This document shows, piece after piece, positions 8,472-17,865 of a stretch of 64,000 bases of DNA. The position numbers and the translations under genes are program-made. The first letter of the stretch is position 1. Every line of letters begins with the position of its first letter. Source of the DNA: Treponema sp. (GTDB taxonomy: Bacteria; Spirochaetota; Spirochaetia; Treponematales; Treponemataceae); the NCBI GenBank assembly GCA_016286535.1, contig JAEESZ010000002.1, positions 232,848 to 296,847 on the forward strand. Reading direction: 5' to 3'. The notes below the pieces were generated by a model. It saw only the letters and a list, made by a program, of their open reading frames with translations, was not told where the DNA came from and made no database searches.

Positions 8472-9265
8472 TATGCTTCCTCCTTTAAGCCGAGGGCTTC
8501 TGCAAGTAATTCTGTAAAGTAGATTACATCAAGTTTTGAGTCACCCTTATTTTTAATAAGATTATATCGGCAGAGAGGACATGAAGTTACAAGGAAGTCT
8601 GCTCCCATATCTTCTGCATTTGAAAGGATTTTCTTTGTTCTGTTTTTTGGAATTGATTGGTCTTCGAACATTGTGTATGCACCGCAGCATTCATTACGCT
8701 GAGCATAAATTACAGGTGTAGCTCCAATTGCCTTGATAAAATCTTCAAGGATTTTTGGATTTTCAGGGTCATCAAGACCAAGAACTTTGCCTGGACGAAG
8801 AAGAAGACAACCATAATATGCACCGATTTTTTTACCGGTAAAAGGTTTTTTAACAGCCTTTTTAAGGTTATCCCAACCAACTACATCGCGCAGAATTTCG
8901 AGGTAATGAAGAACTTTTGTTTCTCCATGATACTCAATGTCATCCTGCTTGAGATAGTTATTCACCTTGAATGCTACAAATTCATCTGTTGCTACATCGT
9001 TATTTACCTGTTTTAAAACATTGTAACATGCAGAACAGAGAGTAACTAATTCTTTTCCAGAATCACGTGCATTTGCGAGGGCGCGGACAGATGAAAGCTT
9101 TGAAGCGATTTCATCTTTAGCCATAGGATATTCACCACCACAGCACTGCCATTCAGGAATTTCTTCAAGTGTGAATCCTAAAGCTTCCGCAGACTTGCGC
9201 GCATAAAGGTCAAGGTCAGTTGCCTTGTTTTTCAGCGTACAGCCTGGAAAATAAGAATATGTCAT
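8471..9265 (-). CDS. hdrB: HdrB-like heterodisulfide reductase subunit B
   Basis: The 264-aa protein has the two cysteine-rich CCG motifs that bind the noncubane [4Fe-4S] clusters in HdrB: WQCCGGEYPM with CSAC, and ECCGAYTMF with CPLC. The opening YSYFPGCTLKNKA is typical. HdrB reduces a disulfide. The physiological partner here is unknown, since coenzyme M/B are not expected; a DsrC-like or thiol protein is an inference. ATG 9265 is preferred over TTG 9277 because GGGAG sits directly before the ATG. It is the first gene of the seven-gene operon. Confidence 0.92.
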   Translation of the reverse strand: MTYSYFPGCTLKNKATDLDLYARKSAEALGFTLEEIPEWQCCGGEYPMAKDEIASKLSSVRALANARDSGKELVTLCSACYNVLKQVNNDVATDEFVAFKVNNYLKQDDIEYHGETKVLHYLEILRDVVGWDNLKKAVKKPFTGKKIGAYYGCLLLRPGKVLGLDDPENPKILEDFIKAIGATPVIYAQRNECCGAYTMFEDQSIPKNRTKKILSNAEDMGADFLVTSCPLCRYNLIKNKGDSKLDVIYFTELLAEALGLKEEA

Positions 9266-9408
9266 ACTTGCTCCCAATAAAAATATATTTAATTCTATGA
9301 AAAAATCAGAATAAATTTTTTGCCGAATCTATCCCGATTATCTTTTTACTATATAACTTTTTGCTTCTTTTGTGAAGATAAAATCTACTAATTAAAAATA
9401 CTATTGTG

Positions 9409-9443
9409 CAGGGGAAAATCCCTGTTTAATTTGATAAATATCA
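9409..9443. promoter_or_regulatory. Two small palindromes upstream of oppB
   Basis: CAGGG-N6-CCCTG lies at 9409-9424 and TGATA-AA-TATCA at 9432-9443, both just before the oppB -35 box and in the divergent hdrB/oppB gap. Position suggests operator sites, but no regulator is identified. Confidence 0.35.
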
Positions 9444-9450
9444 TGTCTTA

Positions 9451-9479
9451 TTGACTTTATATTTCTCTATTAATATACT
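9451..9479 (+). promoter_or_regulatory. Sigma-70-type promoter of the opp operon
   Basis: TTGACT at 9451-9456 and TATACT at 9474-9479 are separated by 17 bases, close to the sigma-70 consensus. A GAGG ribosome site precedes the oppB ATG at 9520. Confidence 0.7.
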
Positions 9480-9519
9480 AAAAATTCACGTTATTATGCT
9501 ATTTTAGAGGCAAAATCAA

Positions 9520-10437
9520 ATGATTAAATACATCATCAAAAGGCTTGTTACCGCTTTGATAACAGCTTATCTTGTTGCGACTTTAACATTTTTCATTATG
9601 AATATGGTTCCGGGTGGACCTTTTCTTTCTGAAAAAGCCGTAACTCCCCAGGCTCAGGCCGCAATGGAAGCAAAATATGGACTTGATAAACCGCTTGGTC
9701 AGCAGTATTTAACTTACATAGGTGGAATTCTTCACGGAGACTTTGGTCTTTCAGTTAAAAAAAGAGGAAGAAGTGTAAGCGAAATCATTTTTACAAAATT
9801 TCCTGTTTCTGCAAGACTTGGCGGCTGGGCAATTATAGTTTCAATTTTGTTTGGAGTTCCCCTTGGAGCTATAGCTGCATATAAGAGAAGTAAGGCAATT
9901 GATAACATCATCGTAGTACTTTCAACAGCAGGAATTGCAATTCCTAGCTTTCTTTCTTCAACTCTTTTAATGTACATATTCTCTACAAAGCTTCACTGGC
10001 TGCCATCTTTAGGCTTAAACGATGCCAAAAGTTATATTATGCCGGTTGTTGCTTTAGCCCTTTATCCTACCTTCTACATTGCAAGACTTATGCGTTCTTC
10101 AATGCTGGATGTTATGGGACAGGATTATATGAGAACTGCCAGGGCAAAGGGTGTAAATAATTTTAAATCTATTTTTAAGCACGCTTTAAGAAATGCCATT
10201 CTTCCTGTAATTACTTATTTAGGACCTCTTATTGCTTCTCTTATGACAGGAAGTTTTATTATCGAAAAAATCTTCAACATTCCTGGCCTTGGTTCAGAAT
10301 TTGTTGGTGCTATTACCAGCCGCGATTATCCAATGATTATGGGTACAACAATCTTCCTTGCTGTTTTTGTAATTATTATGAATGTAATTGTTGATCTTCT
10401 TTATGCGGTTGTAGACCCACGTATTAAACTTAAATAG
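9520..10437 (+). CDS. oppB: Oligopeptide ABC transporter permease OppB
   Basis: The 305-aa inner-membrane permease of the BPD_transp_1 family has an N-terminal transmembrane segment followed by the DppB/OppB signature PGGPF and five further hydrophobic segments. The EAA-type coupling motif is RTARAKGVNNFKSIFKHALR near residue 205. It forms the channel with OppC. It is the first gene of oppBCDFA with a clear promoter. Confidence 0.93.
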   Translation: MIKYIIKRLVTALITAYLVATLTFFIMNMVPGGPFLSEKAVTPQAQAAMEAKYGLDKPLGQQYLTYIGGILHGDFGLSVKKRGRSVSEIIFTKFPVSARLGGWAIIVSILFGVPLGAIAAYKRSKAIDNIIVVLSTAGIAIPSFLSSTLLMYIFSTKLHWLPSLGLNDAKSYIMPVVALALYPTFYIARLMRSSMLDVMGQDYMRTARAKGVNNFKSIFKHALRNAILPVITYLGPLIASLMTGSFIIEKIFNIPGLGSEFVGAITSRDYPMIMGTTIFLAVFVIIMNVIVDLLYAVVDPRIKLK

Positions 10438-10450
10438 AAAAGAGAAAAAT

Positions 10451-11500
10451 ATGGACGAAAAGAAAAAAAATCCTTTAAGCTTACAGATTAATGTGGATGA
10501 TTTTATTCCTGCTTCTGCAGATGAAAAACAATCCCTTGTAATAATGAGAGAATCAGTTGGTTTCTGGAAAGATGGAATCAGAAGATTCAGAAAGAACAAG
10601 ATTGCAATGACCTCTCTTTGTATTGTTATCTTTATTATTTTCTTATGTTTTATTGTACCTGCTTTTTATCCTTACAAATATGAACAGCAGATTAAGGGAA
10701 GCGAAAGACTTGGTCCTATGCAGTATTCTGCTACAGAACTTCAGATGAAGGCTAATGGTCAGAAAGTTTTTCCGCATTTTCTTGGAACTGACCAGAATGG
10801 CCGTGATTATGCAATCCGCGTAATGGTTGGCGGCCGCGTTTCCATGACGGTAGGTATTGTTGCCTCAATTCTTATTTTAATTATTGGTTCTCTTTACGGA
10901 GCAATTGCCGGTTATTTTGGCGGAATGGTAGATTTAATTATGATGAGAATTGTAGATATCATTTATACAGTTCCGGATGTTTTAATCATCATTCTTCTTG
11001 CCCAGACTTTAAAATTCCCCCTCCGTTCTTTAGGAGAAGTTCCGGGCTTTGGCTGGATTCAGCGACTTGGACCAAATATGGTTTCAATGTTCATCGTTTT
11101 TGCCCTTTTGTACTGGGTTGGAATGGCAAGAATTATCCGTTCTCAAATTATTATTCTTAAACAGAATGAATACGTAACTGCAGCCCGTGCCCTTGGTGCA
11201 AACGGAAAACGCATTATTGGAAAACATCTTATTACCAATTGTATCGGAACCCTGATTGTAACAACAACCCTTCAGATTCCTTCATCAATTTTTACAGAAT
11301 CTTTCCTTTCTTTCTTAGGACTTGGTGTACAGGCTCCAATGCCTTCTTTAGGTTCTCTTGCTTCTGCAGCCTTAAACGGCTTTCAGACTTTCCCGGAAAA
11401 ACTTTTTGCTCCTGCATTTTTAATTTTTATCATCATTTTAAGTTTTAACCTTCTTGGAGACGGTTTACGTGATGCTTTTGATCCTAAACTGAAAAGCTAA
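10451..11500 (+). CDS. oppC: Oligopeptide ABC transporter permease OppC
   Basis: The 349-aa permease has an N-terminal OppC_N region (FRKNKIAMTSLCIVIF), a periplasmic loop with the hallmark HFLGTDQNGRDYAIRVMVGG, and a coupling motif VTAARALGANGKRIIGKHL. About six membrane segments are visible. It pairs with OppB; the gap to oppB is 13 bases. Confidence 0.93.
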   Translation: MDEKKKNPLSLQINVDDFIPASADEKQSLVIMRESVGFWKDGIRRFRKNKIAMTSLCIVIFIIFLCFIVPAFYPYKYEQQIKGSERLGPMQYSATELQMKANGQKVFPHFLGTDQNGRDYAIRVMVGGRVSMTVGIVASILILIIGSLYGAIAGYFGGMVDLIMMRIVDIIYTVPDVLIIILLAQTLKFPLRSLGEVPGFGWIQRLGPNMVSMFIVFALLYWVGMARIIRSQIIILKQNEYVTAARALGANGKRIIGKHLITNCIGTLIVTTTLQIPSSIFTESFLSFLGLGVQAPMPSLGSLASAALNGFQTFPEKLFAPAFLIFIIILSFNLLGDGLRDAFDPKLKS

Positions 11501-11520
11501 GGAATATAAGGAAAAATAAA

Positions 11521-12567
11521 ATGGATAATAAATATTTAGTAGATATACAGCATGAAAAACTTTCATTTTTTACACCGGCAGGAGAGGTAAAAGCTCTTAA
11601 CGATGTAACAATTCAGATGAAAGAAGGCGAGGTTCTTGGAATTGTAGGAGAATCTGGAAGTGGTAAATCTGTAACAGCATATTCAGTTATGGGCCTTACT
11701 GCAGAAAACGGAAAGATTACCGGTGGAAGCATAACCTTTAATGGACACAGAATTGACCAGATGAGCGAAAAAGAACTCCGCAAAATCAGGGGAAAAGAAG
11801 TAAGCATTATTTTCCAGGATCCAATGACTTCCTTAAATCCTGTATGGACAATAGGAAATCAGATTGAAGAAGCAATAAAACTTCATACAGATAAAAAGGG
11901 AAAGGAAGCCAGAGAAAGGGCAAAAGAACTTCTTACTCTTGTAGGCATTAACGAACCAGACAAACGCTTAAAACAGTATCCTCATGAACTTTCTGGTGGA
12001 ATGAGACAGCGTGTAATGATTGCCATAGCCCTGGCCTGCGAACCAAAACTTTTGATTGCAGATGAACCAACTACAGCCCTTGATGTAACTATCCAGGCCC
12101 AGATTCTTGAACTTATGCAGGAATTAAAAAATAAGCTGGGAATGGGAATTATTATGATTACTCATGATCTTGGTGTTGTAGCTTCTATGTGTGATCATAT
12201 TGCCGTTATGTATGCCGGCGAAATTATTGAGTACGGAACAACTGATGATATTTTTTATAATCCTCAGCACGAATATACAAGAGGACTTTTGCGTTCAATT
12301 CCAAAATTCCACGAAAAAGATTATTCAAGACTGGTTCCAATTGAAGGTCAGCCGGTTGATTTGTTAAATCGTCCAAAAGGCTGCTGTTTTGCTCCAAGAT
12401 GTTCAAACTGTATGAAAATCTGTCTTGAAAAGGCTCCTGTTAGAAACGATTACGAAAGTCTTGGCGGCTCTCTGGTTGGAGATAACATACATTACGGTCG
12501 CTGCTGGCTTGAACAGAAGGCACAAATGCTTGGAAGTGCAGATGCTCTTGTAAAAGGAGGCGAATAA
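11521..12567 (+). CDS. oppD: Oligopeptide ABC transporter ATPase OppD
   Basis: The 348-aa ATPase has Walker A GESGSGKS, signature [15 protein letters not shown], Walker [13 protein letters not shown], and the C-terminal oligopeptide/dipeptide extension with three cysteines (CCFAPRC...C) typical of the iron-sulfur-binding tails of OppD/DppD. It powers import with OppF. Its stop overlaps the oppF start in TAATG. Confidence 0.93.
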   Translation: MDNKYLVDIQHEKLSFFTPAGEVKALNDVTIQMKEGEVLGIVGESGSGKSVTAYSVMGLTAENGKITGGSITFNGHRIDQMSEKELRKIRGKEVSIIFQDPMTSLNPVWTIGNQIEEAIKLHTDKKGKEARERAKELLTLVGINEPDKRLKQYPHELSGGMRQRVMIAIALACEPKLLIADEPTTALDVTIQAQILELMQELKNKLGMGIIMITHDLGVVASMCDHIAVMYAGEIIEYGTTDDIFYNPQHEYTRGLLRSIPKFHEKDYSRLVPIEGQPVDLLNRPKGCCFAPRCSNCMKICLEKAPVRNDYESLGGSLVGDNIHYGRCWLEQKAQMLGSADALVKGGE

Positions 12568-13544
12568 TGAGCGAAAATTTACTTGAAGTTGAAGGCTTAA
12601 AACAATACTTCCCGGCAGGAAAAGGCCGCTTTATCAAGGCTGTTGATGATGTAAGTTTTTTTATTAAAAAAGGCGAAACTTTCGGGCTGGTAGGTGAGTC
12701 TGGCTGTGGAAAAACTACAACAGGCCGCTCTATTTTGCGCCTTACAGAACCAAGTGCCGGAAAAATCACTTATGACGGCCAGGTTATTTTTGACAGTCAG
12801 AATAACATTAAAGTTGATATGCTTCCTTACAGACAGAAAATGCAGATTGTTTTTCAGGATCCATATGCTTCCCTTGACCCAAGAATGACTGTAAGTGATA
12901 TTATTGGCGAAGCCCTTGATATTCATAAATTATATTCTTCAAAGGCAGAAAGACGGGAAAAGATTCTTTCTTTACTTGCAAAAGTTGGTCTTAACAGTGA
13001 ACATGCAAACCGCTTCCCCCACGAATTTTCCGGCGGACAGAGACAGAGAATTGGAATTGCAAGAGCCCTTGCCGTAAATCCACAGTTTATTGTCTGTGAC
13101 GAACCGGTTTCTGCCCTTGATGTTTCAATTCAGGCCCAGGTAGTAAATATGTTCGAAGATTTACAAAAAGAAATGGGCCTTACATATCTTTTTATTGCCC
13201 ATGACCTTTCTGTAGTTAATCATATTTCCAGCAGAATTGGTGTAATGTATCTTGGCCATATGGTAGAAATGGCTGAATCTGATGAATTGATTTTCCATTC
13301 AGTACATCCATATACCCGTTCCCTTATTTCTGCAGTTCCAATTGCAGATCCAAAAACTGCTAGACAAAATAAGAGAATTGTTCTGGAAGGGGATGTACCA
13401 TCACCATTAAATCCACCTTCCGGCTGTCCTTTCAGGACACGATGCCCTTACGCCGACCAGCTTTGCGCCCGGGAAAATCCTCAATTTAAGGAAGTTTCTT
13501 CAGGCCATTATGCGGCATGCCATCATCTTGATAAATTAAATTAA
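12567..13544 (+). CDS. oppF: Oligopeptide ABC transporter ATPase OppF
   Basis: The 325-aa ATPase has Walker A GESGCGKT, signature FSGGQRQRIGIARAL, Walker B FIVCDEPVSALD, and a C-terminal Opp tail with CPFRTRCPYAD. It forms the ATPase pair with OppD and is translationally coupled to it. Confidence 0.93.
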   Translation: MSENLLEVEGLKQYFPAGKGRFIKAVDDVSFFIKKGETFGLVGESGCGKTTTGRSILRLTEPSAGKITYDGQVIFDSQNNIKVDMLPYRQKMQIVFQDPYASLDPRMTVSDIIGEALDIHKLYSSKAERREKILSLLAKVGLNSEHANRFPHEFSGGQRQRIGIARALAVNPQFIVCDEPVSALDVSIQAQVVNMFEDLQKEMGLTYLFIAHDLSVVNHISSRIGVMYLGHMVEMAESDELIFHSVHPYTRSLISAVPIADPKTARQNKRIVLEGDVPSPLNPPSGCPFRTRCPYADQLCARENPQFKEVSSGHYAACHHLDKLN

Positions 13545-13596
13545 TTTAAAAATATATTGTCCTTATCCCGCCACGAATAAGGGCAAGGAGGTTTTT

Positions 13597-15222
13597 ATGA
13601 AGTTGAAACTGACAGGTTTAGTTTCTTTATTTTTAATGGCAAGCCTTAGCGTAATTTCCTGCAGCAAAAAGGCAGAAAATGCACCAAAAGGCTCTGTATT
13701 ACATGTTCAGGTTGGACCTTCTCCAGAGACAATCGACCCTGCATTAAACTCTGCAGTAGACGGTGCAAACATGATTATTCATGCTTTTGAAGGTTTGTTA
13801 AAATTTGACAGTAATAACAACATTGTTGCTGCAAGTGCAGATAAATGGGAACAGTCTTCTGATGGTCTTACATGGACATTCCACTTAAGAGACGGCTTAA
13901 AATGGTCTGACGGTTCAGCATTAACTGCCAATGACTTTGTTTATGCCTGGAGACGTGTTGCAGATCCAAATACTGCTGCACCTTATGGTTATGACCTTTT
14001 AAACATTGTAAAAGGTTATAAAGAAGCTTCTGAAGGTGACACAGAAAAACTTGGTGTTGAAGCAACAGACGACAATACTTTTGTTGTTCACCTTACAAAT
14101 CCATGCATCTACTTTGATAAAATTGCAGCCTTTGCAGTTTTAGTTCCAGTTCAGAAGGCAACAATCGAAGCAAACGGCGAAAGCTGGTCTATTAATCCAT
14201 CTTCATACGTTACAAATGGTCCATACTATATGACTGAATATACAGATGGTTCACAGATTGTATTTACAAAAAATCCTAACTACTGGGATGCAGCAAATAT
14301 CACTTTTGAAAAAATCGTTTGGCATTTAATTGAAGATCCAAATACTTCTTACAACGCTTATAATCAGAATGTATTACAGTTGATTAAAGATGTTCCAACA
14401 GAAGAAATTCCTTCATTAAGAGGTAATTCACAGTTCCATGTTGAACCAATCATGGGAACTTATTACATTACCTTTAATACTCAGAAAGCTCCATTCAACA
14501 ATTCAGATGTAAGAAAAGCTCTTTCTCTTGCTATTGACCGTAAACACGTTGCTACAACAATCATGCAGGGTACATATACACCTGCTAAAAACTTTGTAGG
14601 ACCTGGAATTTCTGATGCAGCTCCTGCTTCTTCTTTTGAAGATGTAACAAGAGCAGCTTATGGTGACCATTTTGATACAGATAATTACGAAGCTGACCTT
14701 GCAAAAGCAAAAGAACTTCTTGCATCTGCCGGTTATCCTGAAGGAAAAGGCTTCCCAACTTTTGAATATCTTACAAACGATTCAGGTTATCACAAGGCTG
14801 TAGCAGAATACTTACAGGCTGCCTGGGCTGAACTTGGCATTACAATGACTGTAAATATTCAGGAATGGAAAACAATGACTGCTGACCGCCGTTCAGGAAA
14901 CTTTGATATTGCAAGAAACGGCTGGGTTTATGACTGGGATGATCCATCAAATATGATTAACCTTCTTGAAACGGGAAACGGTAACAACGATGGAAAATAT
15001 TCTTCTGCAGAATTTGATAAATATGTAAGACTTGCAAGAAACACAACAAAAGTTGCTGAGCATTATGATTATCTTCATAAAGCTGAGCAGGCTGCATTAA
15101 ACGATGCTGCAATGGCTCCAATCGCTTACTACAACGAATTCTGGCTTCAGAAAGATAACTTAAAAAATACCTGGCATTCTCCTTACGGATACTGGTACTT
15201 CATGTACGGTAAGTTAGAATAG
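13597..15222 (+). CDS. oppA: Oligopeptide-binding lipoprotein OppA
   Basis: The 541-aa SBP_bac_5 family protein begins with a lipoprotein signal peptide; the lipobox SVISC puts the mature Cys near residue 22. Family signatures include GPSPETIDPALNSA, FHLRDGLKWSDGSALTANDF and the C-terminal region ending in SPYGYWYFMYGKLE. It captures peptides outside the inner membrane and delivers them to OppBC. A strong ribosome site (AAGGAGG) precedes the start, consistent with high expression of the binding protein. Confidence 0.93.
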   Translation: MKLKLTGLVSLFLMASLSVISCSKKAENAPKGSVLHVQVGPSPETIDPALNSAVDGANMIIHAFEGLLKFDSNNNIVAASADKWEQSSDGLTWTFHLRDGLKWSDGSALTANDFVYAWRRVADPNTAAPYGYDLLNIVKGYKEASEGDTEKLGVEATDDNTFVVHLTNPCIYFDKIAAFAVLVPVQKATIEANGESWSINPSSYVTNGPYYMTEYTDGSQIVFTKNPNYWDAANITFEKIVWHLIEDPNTSYNAYNQNVLQLIKDVPTEEIPSLRGNSQFHVEPIMGTYYITFNTQKAPFNNSDVRKALSLAIDRKHVATTIMQGTYTPAKNFVGPGISDAAPASSFEDVTRAAYGDHFDTDNYEADLAKAKELLASAGYPEGKGFPTFEYLTNDSGYHKAVAEYLQAAWAELGITMTVNIQEWKTMTADRRSGNFDIARNGWVYDWDDPSNMINLLETGNGNNDGKYSSAEFDKYVRLARNTTKVAEHYDYLHKAEQAALNDAAMAPIAYYNEFWLQKDNLKNTWHSPYGYWYFMYGKLE

Positions 15223-15232
15223 TCAAATAAAA

Positions 15233-15276
15233 CTTAAACATAAATCATAGATTACCATTTATGGTTTATGTTTAAG
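15233..15276. terminator. Long hairpin between convergent oppA and the ABC ATPase gene
   Basis: The arms at 15233-15249 and 15260-15276 (CTTAAACATAAATCATA and its near-complement) form a 17-bp stem with one G-U pair. The stem overlaps the last codons of the minus-strand ATPase gene. It lacks a long T run but lies at a convergent gene end, so it is a likely shared terminator. Confidence 0.6.
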
Positions 15277-16247
15277 CTTACAAGGCTTCCTTCATTCAGC
15301 GAGTTAGATTCAAGAGTTTTTAGATCTGCCGTAAGAAGAAGCTTTTCTTCTTTTCCCTTTATTTTATAACTTTCAATCTTAAAACGGGTCATATCACCAA
15401 GAAAACTTACAGCCTTTACATAACCTTCAATATCAGCTTCTCTGTCAGATTTATTTAATTCAAACCACTCTGGTCTGATTGTATATAAATTTCCGTCTAT
15501 AGTTATAAAATTAGAATGACCTACAAAATCGGCTGTAAAATTATCCTGAGGCTTAAAATATAAATCTCTTGGAACTCCATACTGAAGAATTTTTCCTTCG
15601 TTTATTACGGCAATTTTATCAGAGAGGGAAAGAGCTTCTTCCTGATCATGGGTAACATAAACTGTTGTAATCTTAAATCTTTTCTGAATACTTTTAAGGT
15701 CTTCCCTTACTTTTTCCCTTAATTTTGTGTCCAGACTGGAAAGAGGTTCATCCATCAAAATTATCTGAGGCTGTAAAACTAGAGCTCTTGCAAGGGCAAC
15801 CCGCTGCTGCTGGCCACCGGAAAGCTGATTCGGATACCTGTCCAGAAGCTTTTCTATATCAAGATTTGAGGCAATTTCCTTACATTTAAGGGCAAAATCC
15901 TTATCTTTTTTTATTTTCAGGCCGAACTGAATATTCTGTCTTACCGTCATATGAGGAAAAAGGGCGTAATCTTGAAAAACCATTCCAATTTTTCTTTTAT
16001 TTGGAGCAATATCATTGATATTCTTTCCATACAGTTCAATCTGCCCCTGGTCTGCCTTTAAAAAACCCATAATAAGTTTTAAGAGGGTTGTTTTTCCACA
16101 GCCGCTTGGACCTAAAAGGGTAGTAAAAGAGCCTTCTTCAATATCTAAAGAAAGATTTTTTATTGTTTCTTTTGAACTTTTATTTTTTTCGTTCTTATAA
16201 GAAAAAGATATATTTTTTAAGCTTAAGGCTATTTCTTTATTATTCAT
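15252..16247 (-). CDS. Fbp/Pot-type ABC transporter ATPase
   Basis: The 331-aa ATPase has Walker A GPSGCGKT, signature LSGGQQQRVALARAL, Walker B IILMDEPLSSLD and a C-terminal regulatory TOBE-like region of about 90 residues. The layout is that of ferric-iron (FbpC/AfuC), thiamine, or spermidine importers. The double-permease and binding-protein genes lie directly upstream, with an 8-base overlap to the permease. Iron is the most likely substrate class by gene layout, but this is not proven. Confidence 0.85.
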   Translation of the reverse strand: MNNKEIALSLKNISFSYKNEKNKSSKETIKNLSLDIEEGSFTTLLGPSGCGKTTLLKLIMGFLKADQGQIELYGKNINDIAPNKRKIGMVFQDYALFPHMTVRQNIQFGLKIKKDKDFALKCKEIASNLDIEKLLDRYPNQLSGGQQQRVALARALVLQPQIILMDEPLSSLDTKLREKVREDLKSIQKRFKITTVYVTHDQEEALSLSDKIAVINEGKILQYGVPRDLYFKPQDNFTADFVGHSNFITIDGNLYTIRPEWFELNKSDREADIEGYVKAVSFLGDMTRFKIESYKIKGKEEKLLLTADLKTLESNSLNEGSLVSLNINHKW

Positions 16248-17865
16248 ATTTCTTTCCCCAGAATCTTATAATTAATTTTCCTGTAAGCAAAATTACAAAA
16301 GTGATGATTGTTAAAACAAGGGCAAGTGCGGCTGCATCTCCCCAGAAGCCCTGCTCGGCAAGATTTAATATTTTAATTGAAGTTAAAGGAGTGTCAAAGG
16401 AAACTAAAAATATTACAGCCGACATTGTTCCAACGCCCCTCATAAAATCATAAATAAAGGAATTAAGAAGTCCGTCTTTTGAAAGCGGATAAATTATAGA
16501 AAATAAAAGTTTTAAAGGAGATGCCCCTAAGGCAAGGGCTGCATCATCTATAGTCATTTTTATCTGGGAATAGGCTGAACTTATTGATCTGTAAGAAAAA
16601 GGAATAAAGCCTACGGTTATTGCAATTAAAATCAATATGTTTGAATAATGAAAATTTATTTTTGAAGAAAATAAGAGCAGGGCAAGGCCAAAAAGACTTC
16701 CCGGAATTACGGCCGGTAACTGAATTAGAGAATCTATGTATTTTTTTAAGGGACAGGATGTCCTTAATACCAGGAAGGCTGCAAAACTTGCAATTAAAGT
16801 TGATAAAAGTCCTGCTTCTATTGCAAAACGTAAACTGTTTATAAGTTCTTTTTTACAGCGGGCAATATTCTGGATATGTTTAAGTGTAAACTCAGGATTA
16901 ATTCCCCAGATTTTTTGAAAAGAGCCTGCGATTATAGCAAAAAACTGTAAAATTACACATATAGTTATAAAAGAACAAAAAAATGTAAAGAAAATTTTTG
17001 CAGACACAGAGGCCGAAGTTTTTGTATTTGAAGAAGCTTTTCCACCAACTACAGCCAGCTTTGCCATATTTTTTGAAAAATACTTATTTTGAAAAACAAA
17101 TAGAATTATTGACGGAATTACGAGTAATATTCCAAGAACAGCAGAAGAGCCTCCGTTTATCCAGCCGGTAAGCTGGGTATATATTTCTACGGCAAGAACC
17201 CGGTATCTGCCTGCAACAATCATAGGATTTCCAAAATCACTCATAACCGAAACTGCAATATAAAGGGCTGCAGAAATAATTCCCGGCATGGAAAGTGGAA
17301 GGGTAATTGTAAAAAAGATTTTTAATCTTCCGGCATTTAAAGTCCTGGCGGCAATTTCGTAATCACTGTTAATGTTTTCAAGAGTCTGGGCACAAATCAT
17401 ATATGCCAGAGGAAAAAAACAAAGGGTCTGGGCAATTAAAAGTCCCGGGAAACCATATAGGGAAATATCAAGTCCAAGAATTGTTTTTGTTATAAAGCCC
17501 TGTTTTCCAAGTAATAAAATAAAGGAAAGTCCACCGACAAAAGGAGGTGTTACCAGGTGAATTAAAGGAATAAGGGAAAAAAATCTTTTTGCCGGAATAG
17601 AAACTTTTACAACTCCGTAAGCATATAAAAATCCTGTTAAAACCGAAAAAAAGGTTGATGCAAGAACTTCTATAAGAGTATTAAGACAGGCTTTTTTCCA
17701 TATACTTGAAAATAAAACTTTTTTAAAGTCGGAAAAAGAAGGGCTTGTAAGTACAAATAAAAGAGGAAGCAGAATACAAATAAAAAGTAAAAGGCAGATA
17801 ATTATCCAGATTATTGTAAGGGTAATACTGCCTTCAATTGTTTTTACTTTACTGTTTTTGACCAT
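16240..17865 (-). CDS. Fbp-type ABC transporter double permease
   Basis: The 541-aa protein is a tandem fusion of two six-helix permease halves, as in FbpB, ThiP and AfuB. Each half has a coupling motif: EIAARTLNAGRLKIFFTITL in the first, and DDAALALGASPLKLLFSIIY in the second. It sits in the inner membrane. It overlaps the binding-protein gene by 22 bases and the ATPase gene by 8, so the three form one operon. Confidence 0.87.
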   Translation of the reverse strand: MVKNSKVKTIEGSITLTIIWIIICLLLFICILLPLLFVLTSPSFSDFKKVLFSSIWKKACLNTLIEVLASTFFSVLTGFLYAYGVVKVSIPAKRFFSLIPLIHLVTPPFVGGLSFILLLGKQGFITKTILGLDISLYGFPGLLIAQTLCFFPLAYMICAQTLENINSDYEIAARTLNAGRLKIFFTITLPLSMPGIISAALYIAVSVMSDFGNPMIVAGRYRVLAVEIYTQLTGWINGGSSAVLGILLVIPSIILFVFQNKYFSKNMAKLAVVGGKASSNTKTSASVSAKIFFTFFCSFITICVILQFFAIIAGSFQKIWGINPEFTLKHIQNIARCKKELINSLRFAIEAGLLSTLIASFAAFLVLRTSCPLKKYIDSLIQLPAVIPGSLFGLALLLFSSKINFHYSNILILIAITVGFIPFSYRSISSAYSQIKMTIDDAALALGASPLKLLFSIIYPLSKDGLLNSFIYDFMRGVGTMSAVIFLVSFDTPLTSIKILNLAEQGFWGDAAALALVLTIITFVILLTGKLIIRFWGKKYE

